Part shown: in pieces, positions 54,846 through 62,234 of the stretch
Position numbering within the stretch: position 1 is the first letter of the stretch
Layout of the letters: the number at the start of each line of letters is the position of its first letter
Source of the DNA: Sphingobium sp.
Lineage (GTDB): Bacteria; Pseudomonadota; Alphaproteobacteria; Sphingomonadales; Sphingomonadaceae
NCBI GenBank assembly: GCA_035196065.1
Contig: CP136575.1
Location: forward strand, 1,900,769 to 1,964,768
Length of the DNA stretch: 64,000 bases
Reading direction: 5' to 3'
The notes under the pieces: model-generated
Told to the model about the DNA's origin: nothing
The model's database searches: none
Seen by the model: only the letters and a program-made list of their open reading frames with translations
Made by a program: the position numbers and the translations under genes

Positions 54846-55298
54846 TTTTAATTCTCCAGGCCGCAAAGCGCGCTCCTCCAAGGGGGCGCTGGGCGGCGAT
54901 ATTCACTGAAAGTGGAACGACGTCGGCTGCCGCAGCAACGTCTGACATCGTGATTGGTGCGAATGTGTCTGCTCCATGGGCACCGCGGGCGCGTATCGCG
55001 CGGGCGTAATTTACCGCCAACACACCGTACCCCGAAAGGCCGGCGGAAGGGGAAATTTCATGCGACATGTAACATCAACCTGTATTTCTGCTGTCAGGCA
55101 AGGCTGACGGCAAGTGCGAAGCAAATGCATTCATAATGATACCTTTGCTAATTGCTAGTGCTAGCAGGCGGCTGCAGCATCGGCAAGTGCATCATCATAA
55201 TTTCTTGAAATGGCGCAAAAGGCCGGAAAGCCTGAACAGCCCGTTAACCGTTTCCGAAAACGCGATTTTTCGGAAGGGTGTTTAACGACGGTTTTATC
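54846..55298. other. Gene-free region between divergent rne and amidase genes
   Basis: No convincing gene is present. On the minus side it would be a long leader of rne: GCGCG-TAT-CGCGC hairpin (54989-55001) is one stem in it. A perfect dyad GCTAGTGCTAGC lies at 55154-55165, part of a TGCTA-repeated stretch (TGCTA at 55147, 55153, 55159). No confident sigma-70 promoter was found for either gene. In Escherichia coli the rne leader feeds autoregulation by RNase E; a similar arrangement is possible here but not shown. Confidence 0.5.
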
Positions 55299-56567
55299 AT
55301 GAATTTTATAACGTGCCCCAATTCTTGCTCGACCGACGCCCGTCTTTTGAGACATATAGGAGTCATGTCGGTTCTATTCTTTTTGGCCGCTGCTATGGTG
55401 CCCGGATCTTTACAGGCCGGCCGGATCGAAAATGTCGCTGCTGAAGGCAATGCAGTTACGATCAAATTTGACGATAATGTAGCCGAAGCAAAGCTGTTCT
55501 CGCTCACAGGGCCGGAGCGCATAGCCGTTGACATCAGCGGTGCTACTATTGCCGCCGGCGCGCCGATGGCCAGTGAATTCGGATCGATCCGCCAGGCACA
55601 ATTTTCGCCTGAGACCGCGCGGTTGGTTTTCGATCTAAATGGTCCTGCGGTCGTTTCCGATGCGCGTTTTTCTGCAGATGGCCGCAGCCTGACCATCGCT
55701 CTGCGTCCTGCCACCGAAAGCGAGTTTTCAGCAGCGTCGGCCCGGATGCCGCGTCGGATCGCTCCGATTGCGCAATTCCGTTCCGAACCGCCCAAGCGCC
55801 GTTATGAGGTTTCGGCCCCGATCGGTAAGGGGAATGCGCGCGGCTTGCCCAAAATCTCGGGTCCTGCCGACTCGCGTTTGCCGCTGGTGGTCGTCGATGC
55901 CGGGCATGGCGGCCATGACCCCGGTGCGATCAGCCCGGACAATGGCGCGCGGGAAAAGGATGTCACTTTGGCGATCGCCCGCGCAATCCGCGACGAACTG
56001 ACCAAATCAGGGCGCGTACGCGTGGCCCTGACCCGGGACGGCGATCGATTTCTTGTGCTGCAGGATCGTTATGGAATTGCGCGGCGCATGAATGCCGACC
56101 TGTTCATTTCCATTCATGCCGATGCCGCGGAAAACCGCGAAGCCCGCGGCGGTACAGTGTATACGCTTTCCGAGGTCGCCTCCGACCGGGAAGCGCAGCG
56201 TCTTGCTGCACGCGAAAACAAGGCGGATATCATCAACGGTGTCAATCTGGGTGGGCAGGATAATGAGGTCTCGTCGATCTTGATCGACCTGACCCAGCGC
56301 GAGACGATGAACGTGTCTGCCGGCTTTGCCAAATTGCTGTTGCGTGAAGCACGTCCCAATATGTTGCTGCGCGGTACTTCGCATCGATTTGCGTCTTTCG
56401 TGGTGTTGAAGGCGCCCGATACACCGTCGGTTCTGTTCGAGACCGGCTATATCAGCAATGCAGAAGATGCCGCCTTCCTTGCCTCACGCGATGGCCAGCA
56501 AAAGGTTGCCCGTTCGGTGTCGAACGCGATCCAGGCGCATTTTGCGCGGCGCCTTGCGCAAAACTGA
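55299..56567 (+). CDS. amiC: N-acetylmuramoyl-L-alanine amidase, AMIN + Amidase_3
   Basis: 422 residues from ATG 55299; GTG 55278 or ATG 55365 are other starts. A signal region (about 22-42) is followed by an AMIN domain (about 45-135, KLFSLTGPERIAVDISGA) and the Amidase_3 catalytic domain (about 200-420) with zinc ligands in VVDAGHGGHDPGA and FISIHADA, and the Glu in LFETGYISN. It cleaves the amide bond between peptide and glycan during cell separation. AMIN guides it to the septum. The symbol amiC is by architecture. dnaX follows on the same strand after about 55 bases. Confidence 0.9.
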   Translation: MNFITCPNSCSTDARLLRHIGVMSVLFFLAAAMVPGSLQAGRIENVAAEGNAVTIKFDDNVAEAKLFSLTGPERIAVDISGATIAAGAPMASEFGSIRQAQFSPETARLVFDLNGPAVVSDARFSADGRSLTIALRPATESEFSAASARMPRRIAPIAQFRSEPPKRRYEVSAPIGKGNARGLPKISGPADSRLPLVVVDAGHGGHDPGAISPDNGAREKDVTLAIARAIRDELTKSGRVRVALTRDGDRFLVLQDRYGIARRMNADLFISIHADAAENREARGGTVYTLSEVASDREAQRLAARENKADIINGVNLGGQDNEVSSILIDLTQRETMNVSAGFAKLLLREARPNMLLRGTSHRFASFVVLKAPDTPSVLFETGYISNAEDAAFLASRDGQQKVARSVSNAIQAHFARRLAQN

Positions 56568-56622
56568 CAACAGAGTGAATTAGACCTTCGACAAAATCGT
56601 CTGCCCGGCTTATCGGGATGCT

Positions 56623-58374
56623 ATGGACGATTCCACAGAACCCGGCCTGACTTTGCGTGATCCGGATATGCCGGACGATGCACTTGGCCTCGGTCTGCCT
56701 GCCGCGCCGCCGCCAGCTGCCGCTGCATCGCCCTATCGTGTACTCGCCCGCAAATATCGTCCGCAGAATTTCGCCGAACTGATCGGCCAAGATGCCATGG
56801 TGCAGACACTGGGCAATGCGATCAAGCGCGGCCGCCTAGCGCATGCCTTTTTGATGACCGGGGTGCGCGGGGTCGGCAAGACGTCGACCGCCCGCCTGAT
56901 TGCAAAGGCACTGAACTGCGTCGGATCAGATGGACAGGGCGGGCCGACAATCGATCCTTGCGGTGTCTGCGAACCCTGCCGTGCCATTGCGGAAGGCCGC
57001 CATATTGATGTGATCGAAATGGACGCGGCCAGCCATACCGGCGTCGATGACGTCCGCGAAATCATCGAAGCGGTTCGCTATGCGGCGGTATCTGCGCGCT
57101 ACAAGATATACATCATCGACGAAGTTCACATGCTCTCCAAAAATGCGTTCAACGCGCTTTTGAAGACGCTTGAAGAACCGCCAGCGCACGTCAAATTCCT
57201 GTTCGCCACGACAGAGGTGAACAAGGTGCCGATCACCGTATTGTCGCGCTGCCAGCGTTTCGATCTGAAGCGGATCACCGTCGAGCTGCTTGCCAGCCAT
57301 TTTACCGGAATTTGCGAAAAGGAAGGCGTAACGGCAGAGCCGGAAGCATTGCGCCTGATTGCGCAAGCCGCCGAAGGTTCGGTGCGTGATGGTCTTTCCA
57401 TTCTCGATCAGGCGATCGCGCATGCTGATTTGGCGGCTGACGATAGTGGTGCCGAAGCGCAGGTCGAGGCCGCGCAGGTCCGCAATATGCTTGGTCTGTC
57501 CGATCGGGCCGCGGTGCGGCGACTATTTGCCTTGCTATTGGAGGGTGAGGCGCAGGCCGTTCTTGCGGAGGCGCGCCAGCAATATCAGTTGGGGGTTGAG
57601 CCGGCAGCAACGCTTTCTGGCCTGTTGCGCGAAGTTCACTTGGTTACGCTGTGCAAGATTGGCAGCCCGTCGGACCCTACGCTTCCCCAAGAGGCGCGCG
57701 CGCAAATCGAGGAATGGGCGTCTGCCTTGTCCTTCCCAAAGCTGCACCGCCTGTGGCAATTGCTGTTAAAGGGGCATGAGGAAGTACGCCATGCAAGCCT
57801 GCCGCTAGAAAGTTGCGACATGGCGCTGCTGCGTGTGCTGCATGGCGCGTCGATGCCCGATCCGGGTGAGCTTGCGCGTTTGTTGCAGGAAGGCGCGGGC
57901 CATGCCGCTCTTGCGCCGGCACCGGCAACCACGGCCAACATTCACGCCGATAATGGATCAGCGCCTGCATCGCAGATTCCAGCAGATTTTCGCACGCTCG
58001 TCGATGCGCTTGATCGGGGCGGGCACCCCAATATAGCAGCAACACTGCATGATGTTGTCAGGATTGTGGATTATGCGCCGCCACGGCTTGCCTATCAATT
58101 GGCCGGCCCTGTTCATCAGGGATTTGTTTCCGAACTGAACGATGCTCTTTTCCGTGTCACGGGTGCGCGCTGGGAAACGGCGCAGGAGGCGGGAGACGCT
58201 GCGCCCAGTCTTTACGAGCAAGAACAGGCCGAGCGCGCGGCACATGACAGGGCGATCCTTGGATCCCCGCTTGTCATGGCTGCGCTCGCTGCCTTCCCCG
58301 ATGCGGAAGTGCAGGTCGAAGGCCGCAATATTTTTTCTCCCCATGAAGCAGAAGTCCGGAGCTTGAGAGCATGA
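56623..58374 (+). CDS. dnaX: DNA polymerase III subunit gamma/tau
   Basis: 583 residues. LARKYRPQNFAELIGQD begins the clamp-loader core; Walker A GVRGVGKTS and the zinc-binding set CGVCEPC are present, as are IIDEVHMLSKNAFNALLKTL and the arginine-finger region CQRFDLKR. The C-terminal tau part (about 380-583) is Ala-rich with a short conserved end, AEVRSL. It loads the sliding clamp at replication forks. ATGA overlap with ybaB at the end. No slippery sequence A-A-A-A-A-A-G was noticed, so a frameshifted gamma form is not supported. Confidence 0.95.
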   Translation: MDDSTEPGLTLRDPDMPDDALGLGLPAAPPPAAAASPYRVLARKYRPQNFAELIGQDAMVQTLGNAIKRGRLAHAFLMTGVRGVGKTSTARLIAKALNCVGSDGQGGPTIDPCGVCEPCRAIAEGRHIDVIEMDAASHTGVDDVREIIEAVRYAAVSARYKIYIIDEVHMLSKNAFNALLKTLEEPPAHVKFLFATTEVNKVPITVLSRCQRFDLKRITVELLASHFTGICEKEGVTAEPEALRLIAQAAEGSVRDGLSILDQAIAHADLAADDSGAEAQVEAAQVRNMLGLSDRAAVRRLFALLLEGEAQAVLAEARQQYQLGVEPAATLSGLLREVHLVTLCKIGSPSDPTLPQEARAQIEEWASALSFPKLHRLWQLLLKGHEEVRHASLPLESCDMALLRVLHGASMPDPGELARLLQEGAGHAALAPAPATTANIHADNGSAPASQIPADFRTLVDALDRGGHPNIAATLHDVVRIVDYAPPRLAYQLAGPVHQGFVSELNDALFRVTGARWETAQEAGDAAPSLYEQEQAERAAHDRAILGSPLVMAALAAFPDAEVQVEGRNIFSPHEAEVRSLRA

Positions 58375-58706
58375 AAAGCATCGAAGAAATGATGAAAGCA
58401 GCGCAGGAAGCCGCGCAAACCATCCAGAAGCAGATGGAAGAAGCACAGGGCAAGCTGGATACCATCGAGGTTGAAGGCGTGTCGGGTGGCGGCCTCGTCA
58501 AGGTGCGCGCAACGGCCAAGGGACGGATCATTGGCATTTCGATCGATGACAGCCTTGTTGTGCCTGCCGACAAGCAGATGATGGAAGACCTTATTGTCGC
58601 CGCTTTCAACGATGCGCGCGAGAAGGCGGATCTGGCCGGCAATGCCGAAATGGGCAAAATGACCAGCGGCCTGCCGCTGCCTCCGGGTTTCAAAATGCCT
58701 TTTTGA
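58371..58706 (+). CDS. YbaB/EbfC nucleoid-associated protein
   Basis: 111 residues. Small, helix-strand-helix: KSIEEMMKAAQEAAQTIQKQ, VKVRATAKGRIIGISIDDS, DLIVAAFNDAREKADL. The YbaB/EbfC family binds DNA as a dimer and lies next to dnaX in most bacteria, as here (4-base overlap). Usually recR follows, but here lon does, after a 116-base gap. Cytoplasmic. Precise role in this organism unknown. Confidence 0.95.
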   Translation: MKSIEEMMKAAQEAAQTIQKQMEEAQGKLDTIEVEGVSGGGLVKVRATAKGRIIGISIDDSLVVPADKQMMEDLIVAAFNDAREKADLAGNAEMGKMTSGLPLPPGFKMPF

Positions 58707-58748
58707 GGCGCTTTTCCCCAGCTTTTCTCCGATTCTGCCGGTTCCGCC

Positions 58749-58777
58749 GTTGAAAGCGTGAAAAAGGCGCTCATATT
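58749..58777 (+). promoter_or_regulatory. Possible sigma-32 heat-shock promoter of lon
   Basis: GTTGAAA (58749-58755), 14 bases, CTCATATT (58770-58777) resembles the RpoH consensus CTTGAAA-N13/14-CCCCATNT. It lies about 45 bases before the lon start, and lon is a heat-shock gene in other bacteria. Visual match only. Confidence 0.5.
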
Positions 58778-58822
58778 CACAACAAATGACCGCGCCGCCT
58801 TTCGGCGCGTTCCGGAGTGAAT

Positions 58823-61222
58823 ATGACCCTATCTATGCCCCTGTTGCCCCTGCGCGACATTGTTGTCTTTCCGGGGATGGTTGTGCCGCTTTTTGTGGGG
58901 CGCGACAAATCGGTCGTGGCTCTCGAAAAGGCGATGGCTGCAGACAAGGAGATTTTCCTTGTCACGCAGTTAGACCCTGCCGAAGACGATCCCGGTTATG
59001 ATGATCTTTACACCGTCGGCGTGTCGGCCACGGTGATGCAATTGCTGAAATTGCCCGATGGCACAGTTCGTGTGCTGGTTGAGGGCAAGCAGCGTGCAAA
59101 TCTGTTGCGCCTGCATGAGCGTTCGGCAGATTATGTCGAAGCCGAAATTGAAATGATTGGTAACGACCCGGTTGACGGGCCGGAAGCGACAGCTTTGATG
59201 CGTTCGATTGTCGAGCAATTCGAGAATTATTCGAAGCTGAACAAGAAGATACCAGCTGAAACCGCTGTCCAGCTTGCCGAAATTGACGATGCGGCCCAAC
59301 TGGCCGATGCGGTTTCTGCGAACATCAATCTCAAGGTTTCGGACAAGCAAGCGCTTCTTGTTGAAACCGATCCGCTCAAGCGGCTCGAAATGGCTTTTGC
59401 CTTCATGGAAGGCGAGTTGGGCGTATTGCAGGTTGAAAAGAAGATCCGTGGCCGTGTGAAACGGCAGATGGAAAAGTCGCAGCGCGAATATTATCTGAAT
59501 GAGCAGTTGAAGGCGATCCAGCGTGAGTTGGGCAATGCTGACGAAGACGGTTCGGATGAGTTGACCGAACTGCAGACCAAGATCGACACGCTGAAGCTTT
59601 CCAAGGAAGCAAAGACAAAGGCCCAGGCGGAAATCAAGAAGCTGCGTGGAATGGCACCAATGTCTGCAGAGGCAACGGTCGTGCGCAACTATCTGGATGC
59701 TTTGCTGAACATTCCTTGGGGCAAGAAATCGAAGCTCAAGCGCGATATAGCCAAGGCGCAGGAAGTTCTGGATGCAGACCATTTCGCTCTCGAAAAGGTC
59801 AAAGACCGGATCGTCGAATATCTGGCGGTGCAGGCCCGTACCAATAAGCTGAAGGGTCCGATTCTGTGCCTCGTTGGCCCGCCGGGTGTGGGTAAAACGT
59901 CGCTTGGTCAGTCGATTGCCAAGGCAACCGGCCGTGAGTTTATCCGGCAAGCGCTGGGCGGCGTTCGCGACGAAGCGGAAATCCGGGGGCATCGCCGAAC
60001 CTATATCGGTTCGATGCCGGGCAAGATTGCAAGCAACCTGAAGAAAGCGGGTACGATGAACCCGCTGTTCCTTCTCGACGAGATTGACAAGCTGGGACAG
60101 GATTTCCGCGGCGACCCCGCGTCGGCTCTGCTCGAAGTGCTCGACCCGGAACAGAACAGCAAGTTCAACGATCATTATCTGGAGGTCGACCTTGATCTGT
60201 CCGACGTGATGTTCGTGACGACGGCAAACAGCATGAATTTGCCGCAGGCATTGCTTGACCGCATGGAGATCATCCGGCTTGAAGGCTATACCGAGGATGA
60301 AAAGCTGGAAATCGCCAAGAGGCACCTTTTGCAAAAGCAGGTTGACGCTCATGGGCTGAAGCCGGGCGAGTTTGAGGTAAGCGACGATGCACTGCGTGAT
60401 CTGATCCGCTTTTATACCCGTGAGGCTGGCGTCCGTACGCTGGAGCGGGAGATTGCGAAGCTGGCACGCAAAGCGCTGCGCCGTATCTTGGAAGGCAAGG
60501 ACAAGGCTGTGACAATCACGCCCGAAAATCTTGCTGATTTCTCCGGCGTCCGCAAATATCGCCATGGCGTGGGTGAGGAAGAGAACCAGATTGGCGCGGT
60601 GACTGGTCTGGCATGGACCGAGGTTGGCGGCGAATTGCTGACGATCGAGGCGGTGACTGTCCCCGGCAAGGGCCAGATCAAGACGACTGGCAAGCTGGGC
60701 GAGGTGATGAGCGAATCGATCCAGGCGGCGCTTTCATTCGTGAAGGCGCGTGCGCCCACCTATGGGATCAAGCCATCGATCTTCAACCGTAAGGATGTGC
60801 ACATTCACTTGCCCGAAGGCGCTGTTCCCAAAGACGGACCATCGGCGGGTATCGGAATGGTCACGGCGATCGTCTCTACGCTGACCGGCAATCCAGTGCA
60901 TCGCGACGTCGCGATGACCGGTGAGGTGACGTTGCGTGGACGGGTGCTTCCCATTGGCGGTTTGAAAGAGAAGCTGCTGGCGGCGCTGCGTGGCGGTATC
61001 AAGACGGTCCTAATCCCGATGGAAAATGAGAAAGACCTCGCGGAAATTCCTGCGAATATCAAAGAAGGTCTGGAAATCATTCCGGTCAGCCATGTTGATG
61101 AGGTGCTGGCTCGGGCGCTGACTGAGCCGCTTGCGCCAGTCGAATGGACCGAGGCGGACGAATTGGCGGCATTGCACCCGCCAACCGCTGCGATAGGGCC
61201 GATCGCACCGGTAACGCACTGA
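58823..61222 (+). CDS. lon: ATP-dependent Lon protease
   Basis: 799 residues from ATG 58823 behind GGAGTGAAT. It holds the N-terminal substrate domain (LPLLPLRDIVVFPGMVVPLF), the AAA+ ATPase with Walker A GPPGVGKTS and RGHRRTYIGSMPG, and the S16 protease domain with Ser in PKDGPSAGI and Lys in GLKEKLLAALR. It degrades misfolded and regulatory proteins; in alphaproteobacteria this includes the replication initiator and CcrM. A strong terminator follows, and a possible heat-shock promoter precedes. Confidence 0.97.
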   Translation: MTLSMPLLPLRDIVVFPGMVVPLFVGRDKSVVALEKAMAADKEIFLVTQLDPAEDDPGYDDLYTVGVSATVMQLLKLPDGTVRVLVEGKQRANLLRLHERSADYVEAEIEMIGNDPVDGPEATALMRSIVEQFENYSKLNKKIPAETAVQLAEIDDAAQLADAVSANINLKVSDKQALLVETDPLKRLEMAFAFMEGELGVLQVEKKIRGRVKRQMEKSQREYYLNEQLKAIQRELGNADEDGSDELTELQTKIDTLKLSKEAKTKAQAEIKKLRGMAPMSAEATVVRNYLDALLNIPWGKKSKLKRDIAKAQEVLDADHFALEKVKDRIVEYLAVQARTNKLKGPILCLVGPPGVGKTSLGQSIAKATGREFIRQALGGVRDEAEIRGHRRTYIGSMPGKIASNLKKAGTMNPLFLLDEIDKLGQDFRGDPASALLEVLDPEQNSKFNDHYLEVDLDLSDVMFVTTANSMNLPQALLDRMEIIRLEGYTEDEKLEIAKRHLLQKQVDAHGLKPGEFEVSDDALRDLIRFYTREAGVRTLEREIAKLARKALRRILEGKDKAVTITPENLADFSGVRKYRHGVGEEENQIGAVTGLAWTEVGGELLTIEAVTVPGKGQIKTTGKLGEVMSESIQAALSFVKARAPTYGIKPSIFNRKDVHIHLPEGAVPKDGPSAGIGMVTAIVSTLTGNPVHRDVAMTGEVTLRGRVLPIGGLKEKLLAALRGGIKTVLIPMENEKDLAEIPANIKEGLEIIPVSHVDEVLARALTEPLAPVEWTEADELAALHPPTAAIGPIAPVTH

Positions 61223-61240
61223 GCAGTAACGCGATTTTTG

Positions 61241-61280
61241 AAAGGAGGCGCATGGCTGAAAAGCCCGCGCCTCCTTTTTT
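61241..61280 (+). terminator. Rho-independent terminator after lon
   Basis: AAAGGAGGCGC (61241-61251) pairs with GCGCCTCCTTT (61267-61277); the stem is followed by T residues to 61280. It ends the lon transcript, leaving the HU gene with its own promoter. Confidence 0.9.
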
Positions 61281-61402
61281 ACTCGGGCTCGCACATGCCT
61301 TCTGCCCATAGCTTTGGTCGGTTCGATTTGTCGGTTCGAAGCACTTATCGACAGAATATGCGTAAAATCGCGAAAATGCGCGGTTTCGTGCCGATTTTTC
61401 CT

Positions 61403-61431
61403 TTGACACGATAGGTGTTATCCTCCTTAGT
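61403..61431 (+). promoter_or_regulatory. Possible promoter of the HU gene
   Basis: TTGACA (61403-61408), 17 bases and CTTAGT (61426-61431): perfect -35, weak -10, about 75 bases before the HU start. The 61281-61506 stretch otherwise holds no gene. Confidence 0.4.
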
Positions 61432-61506
61432 CGAGGTCCGGACCGGCTGCGATTCAAACGCGGAGCAAGGTTCAGATGTTTTATAATGAGAGGGGGATCC
61501 CGAAAT

Positions 61507-61779
61507 ATGAATAAGAATGATCTCGTCGGCGCCGTTGCAGATGCAAGCGGTCTCAGCAAAACCGATGCGGGCAAGGCTGTGGAAGCAACCTTTGACGCCA
61601 TCACCAGCGCCCTGAAAAGTGGCGGTGAAGTTCGCCTTGTCGGTTTCGGCACCTTTGCAGTTGCAAAGCGCAAGGCTTCGACCGGTCGCAACCCGCGCAC
61701 TGGTGAAGAGATGAAGATCCCGGCTTCGAACCAGCCCAAATTCAAGGCTGGCAAAGCTCTCAAGGATGCCGTGAACTAA
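61507..61779 (+). CDS. hupB: DNA-binding protein HU
   Basis: 90 residues from ATG 61507, with AGGGGGAT upstream. MNKNDLVGAVADASGLSKTD, VGFGTFAVAKRKASTGRNPR and TGEEMKIPASNQPKFKAGKA show a complete HU protein with the DNA-gripping arm (RNPRTGEE). It compacts and bends DNA without much specificity. It is next to lon, a common arrangement in proteobacteria. Only one HU gene is present in the window. A terminator follows it. Confidence 0.96.
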   Translation: MNKNDLVGAVADASGLSKTDAGKAVEATFDAITSALKSGGEVRLVGFGTFAVAKRKASTGRNPRTGEEMKIPASNQPKFKAGKALKDAVN

Positions 61780-61801
61780 GCTTCACGCATTGGCGAAAAC
61801 A

Positions 61802-61835
61802 AAAGGCGGGCCCGCAAGGGTTCCGCCTTTTTTTT
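61802..61835. terminator. Rho-independent terminator shared by hupB and the SOS-like gene
   Basis: AAAGGCGG (61802-61809) and CCGCCTTT (61823-61830), followed by more T residues to 61835 on the plus strand; the minus strand shows TTTTGTTTT after the stem. It probably serves both convergent genes. Confidence 0.85.
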
Positions 61836-61846
61836 GTTCGAAAAAT

Positions 61847-62098
61847 TCAGGCTACCCGGGGAAGTTGGAACGCAAAGCTCCGCTGGTGAGCTTCTGTCTC
61901 CAGCGGATTGACCACGACCAGCCTAACCCGTTGTCCGGTGTAACGGACTTTGCCGACGCGGATCACACGCTCCGCAGCTTTGCCACGCGATGCGAGCACT
62001 TCTTCAATCCGCGAGCGATATTGCCCCATAGTGAGGGCGATTGCATAAGCTGAAAACAGAAATGCTGTGACGAACAGTGAGGCGACGAGCAGCGACAT
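61847..62098 (-). CDS. Small membrane protein, probable LexA-regulated
   Basis: 83 residues from ATG 62098, behind GGAGAATA. Residues 1-24 form one hydrophobic segment (MSLLVASLFVTAFLFSAYAI), followed by a basic, soluble part (RSRIEEVLASRGKAAERVIR, GKVRYTGQRVRLVVVN) that is probably cytoplasmic. I recognise no domain. The promoter on the minus strand has a perfect TTGACA -35 and, over the spacer and -10, the box GTTC-N7-GTTC of alphaproteobacterial LexA. Induction on DNA damage is therefore likely. Size and topology recall SidA, an SOS-induced inner-membrane cell-division inhibitor of Caulobacter, but similarity in sequence is not evident. A housekeeping membrane protein is the alternative. 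Confidence 0.75.
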   Translation of the reverse strand: MSLLVASLFVTAFLFSAYAIALTMGQYRSRIEEVLASRGKAAERVIRVGKVRYTGQRVRLVVVNPLETEAHQRSFAFQLPRVA

Positions 62099-62123
62099 TA
62101 TATTCTCCGAAATCTCTTATCTG

Positions 62124-62157
62124 GAACCAATGTTCTATATATGTTCTGTTCTGTCAA
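62124..62157 (-). promoter_or_regulatory. LexA-type operator with -35 hexamer
   Basis: Plus-strand GTTC (62132-62135), TATATAT, GTTC (62143-62146) is an exact match to the alphaproteobacterial SOS box GTTC-N7-GTTC. A third GTTC follows at 62148-62151, and GAACCAATGTTC (62124-62135) adds an inverted GAAC-N4-GTTC. On the minus strand TTGACA (62157-62152) is a perfect -35, placing the box over the spacer and -10 of the small membrane-protein gene 34 bases downstream. Confidence 0.8.
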
Positions 62158-62234
62158 CAACAAATTTTGTGGTTGTGCAGGCGGGCATGGGTCGATTACG
62201 GCCAGTTAAACCAATTCAGAGGGGAAATGGGCTC

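Noticed and set aside
56623-58374. Programmed frameshift in dnaX giving a gamma form
   Set aside because: No A-rich slippery heptamer with a following stem was noticed in the expected region.
58970-60565. 531-aa minus-strand frame opposite lon
   Set aside because: Lies wholly inside lon, which has all catalytic motifs; a frame-composition artefact.
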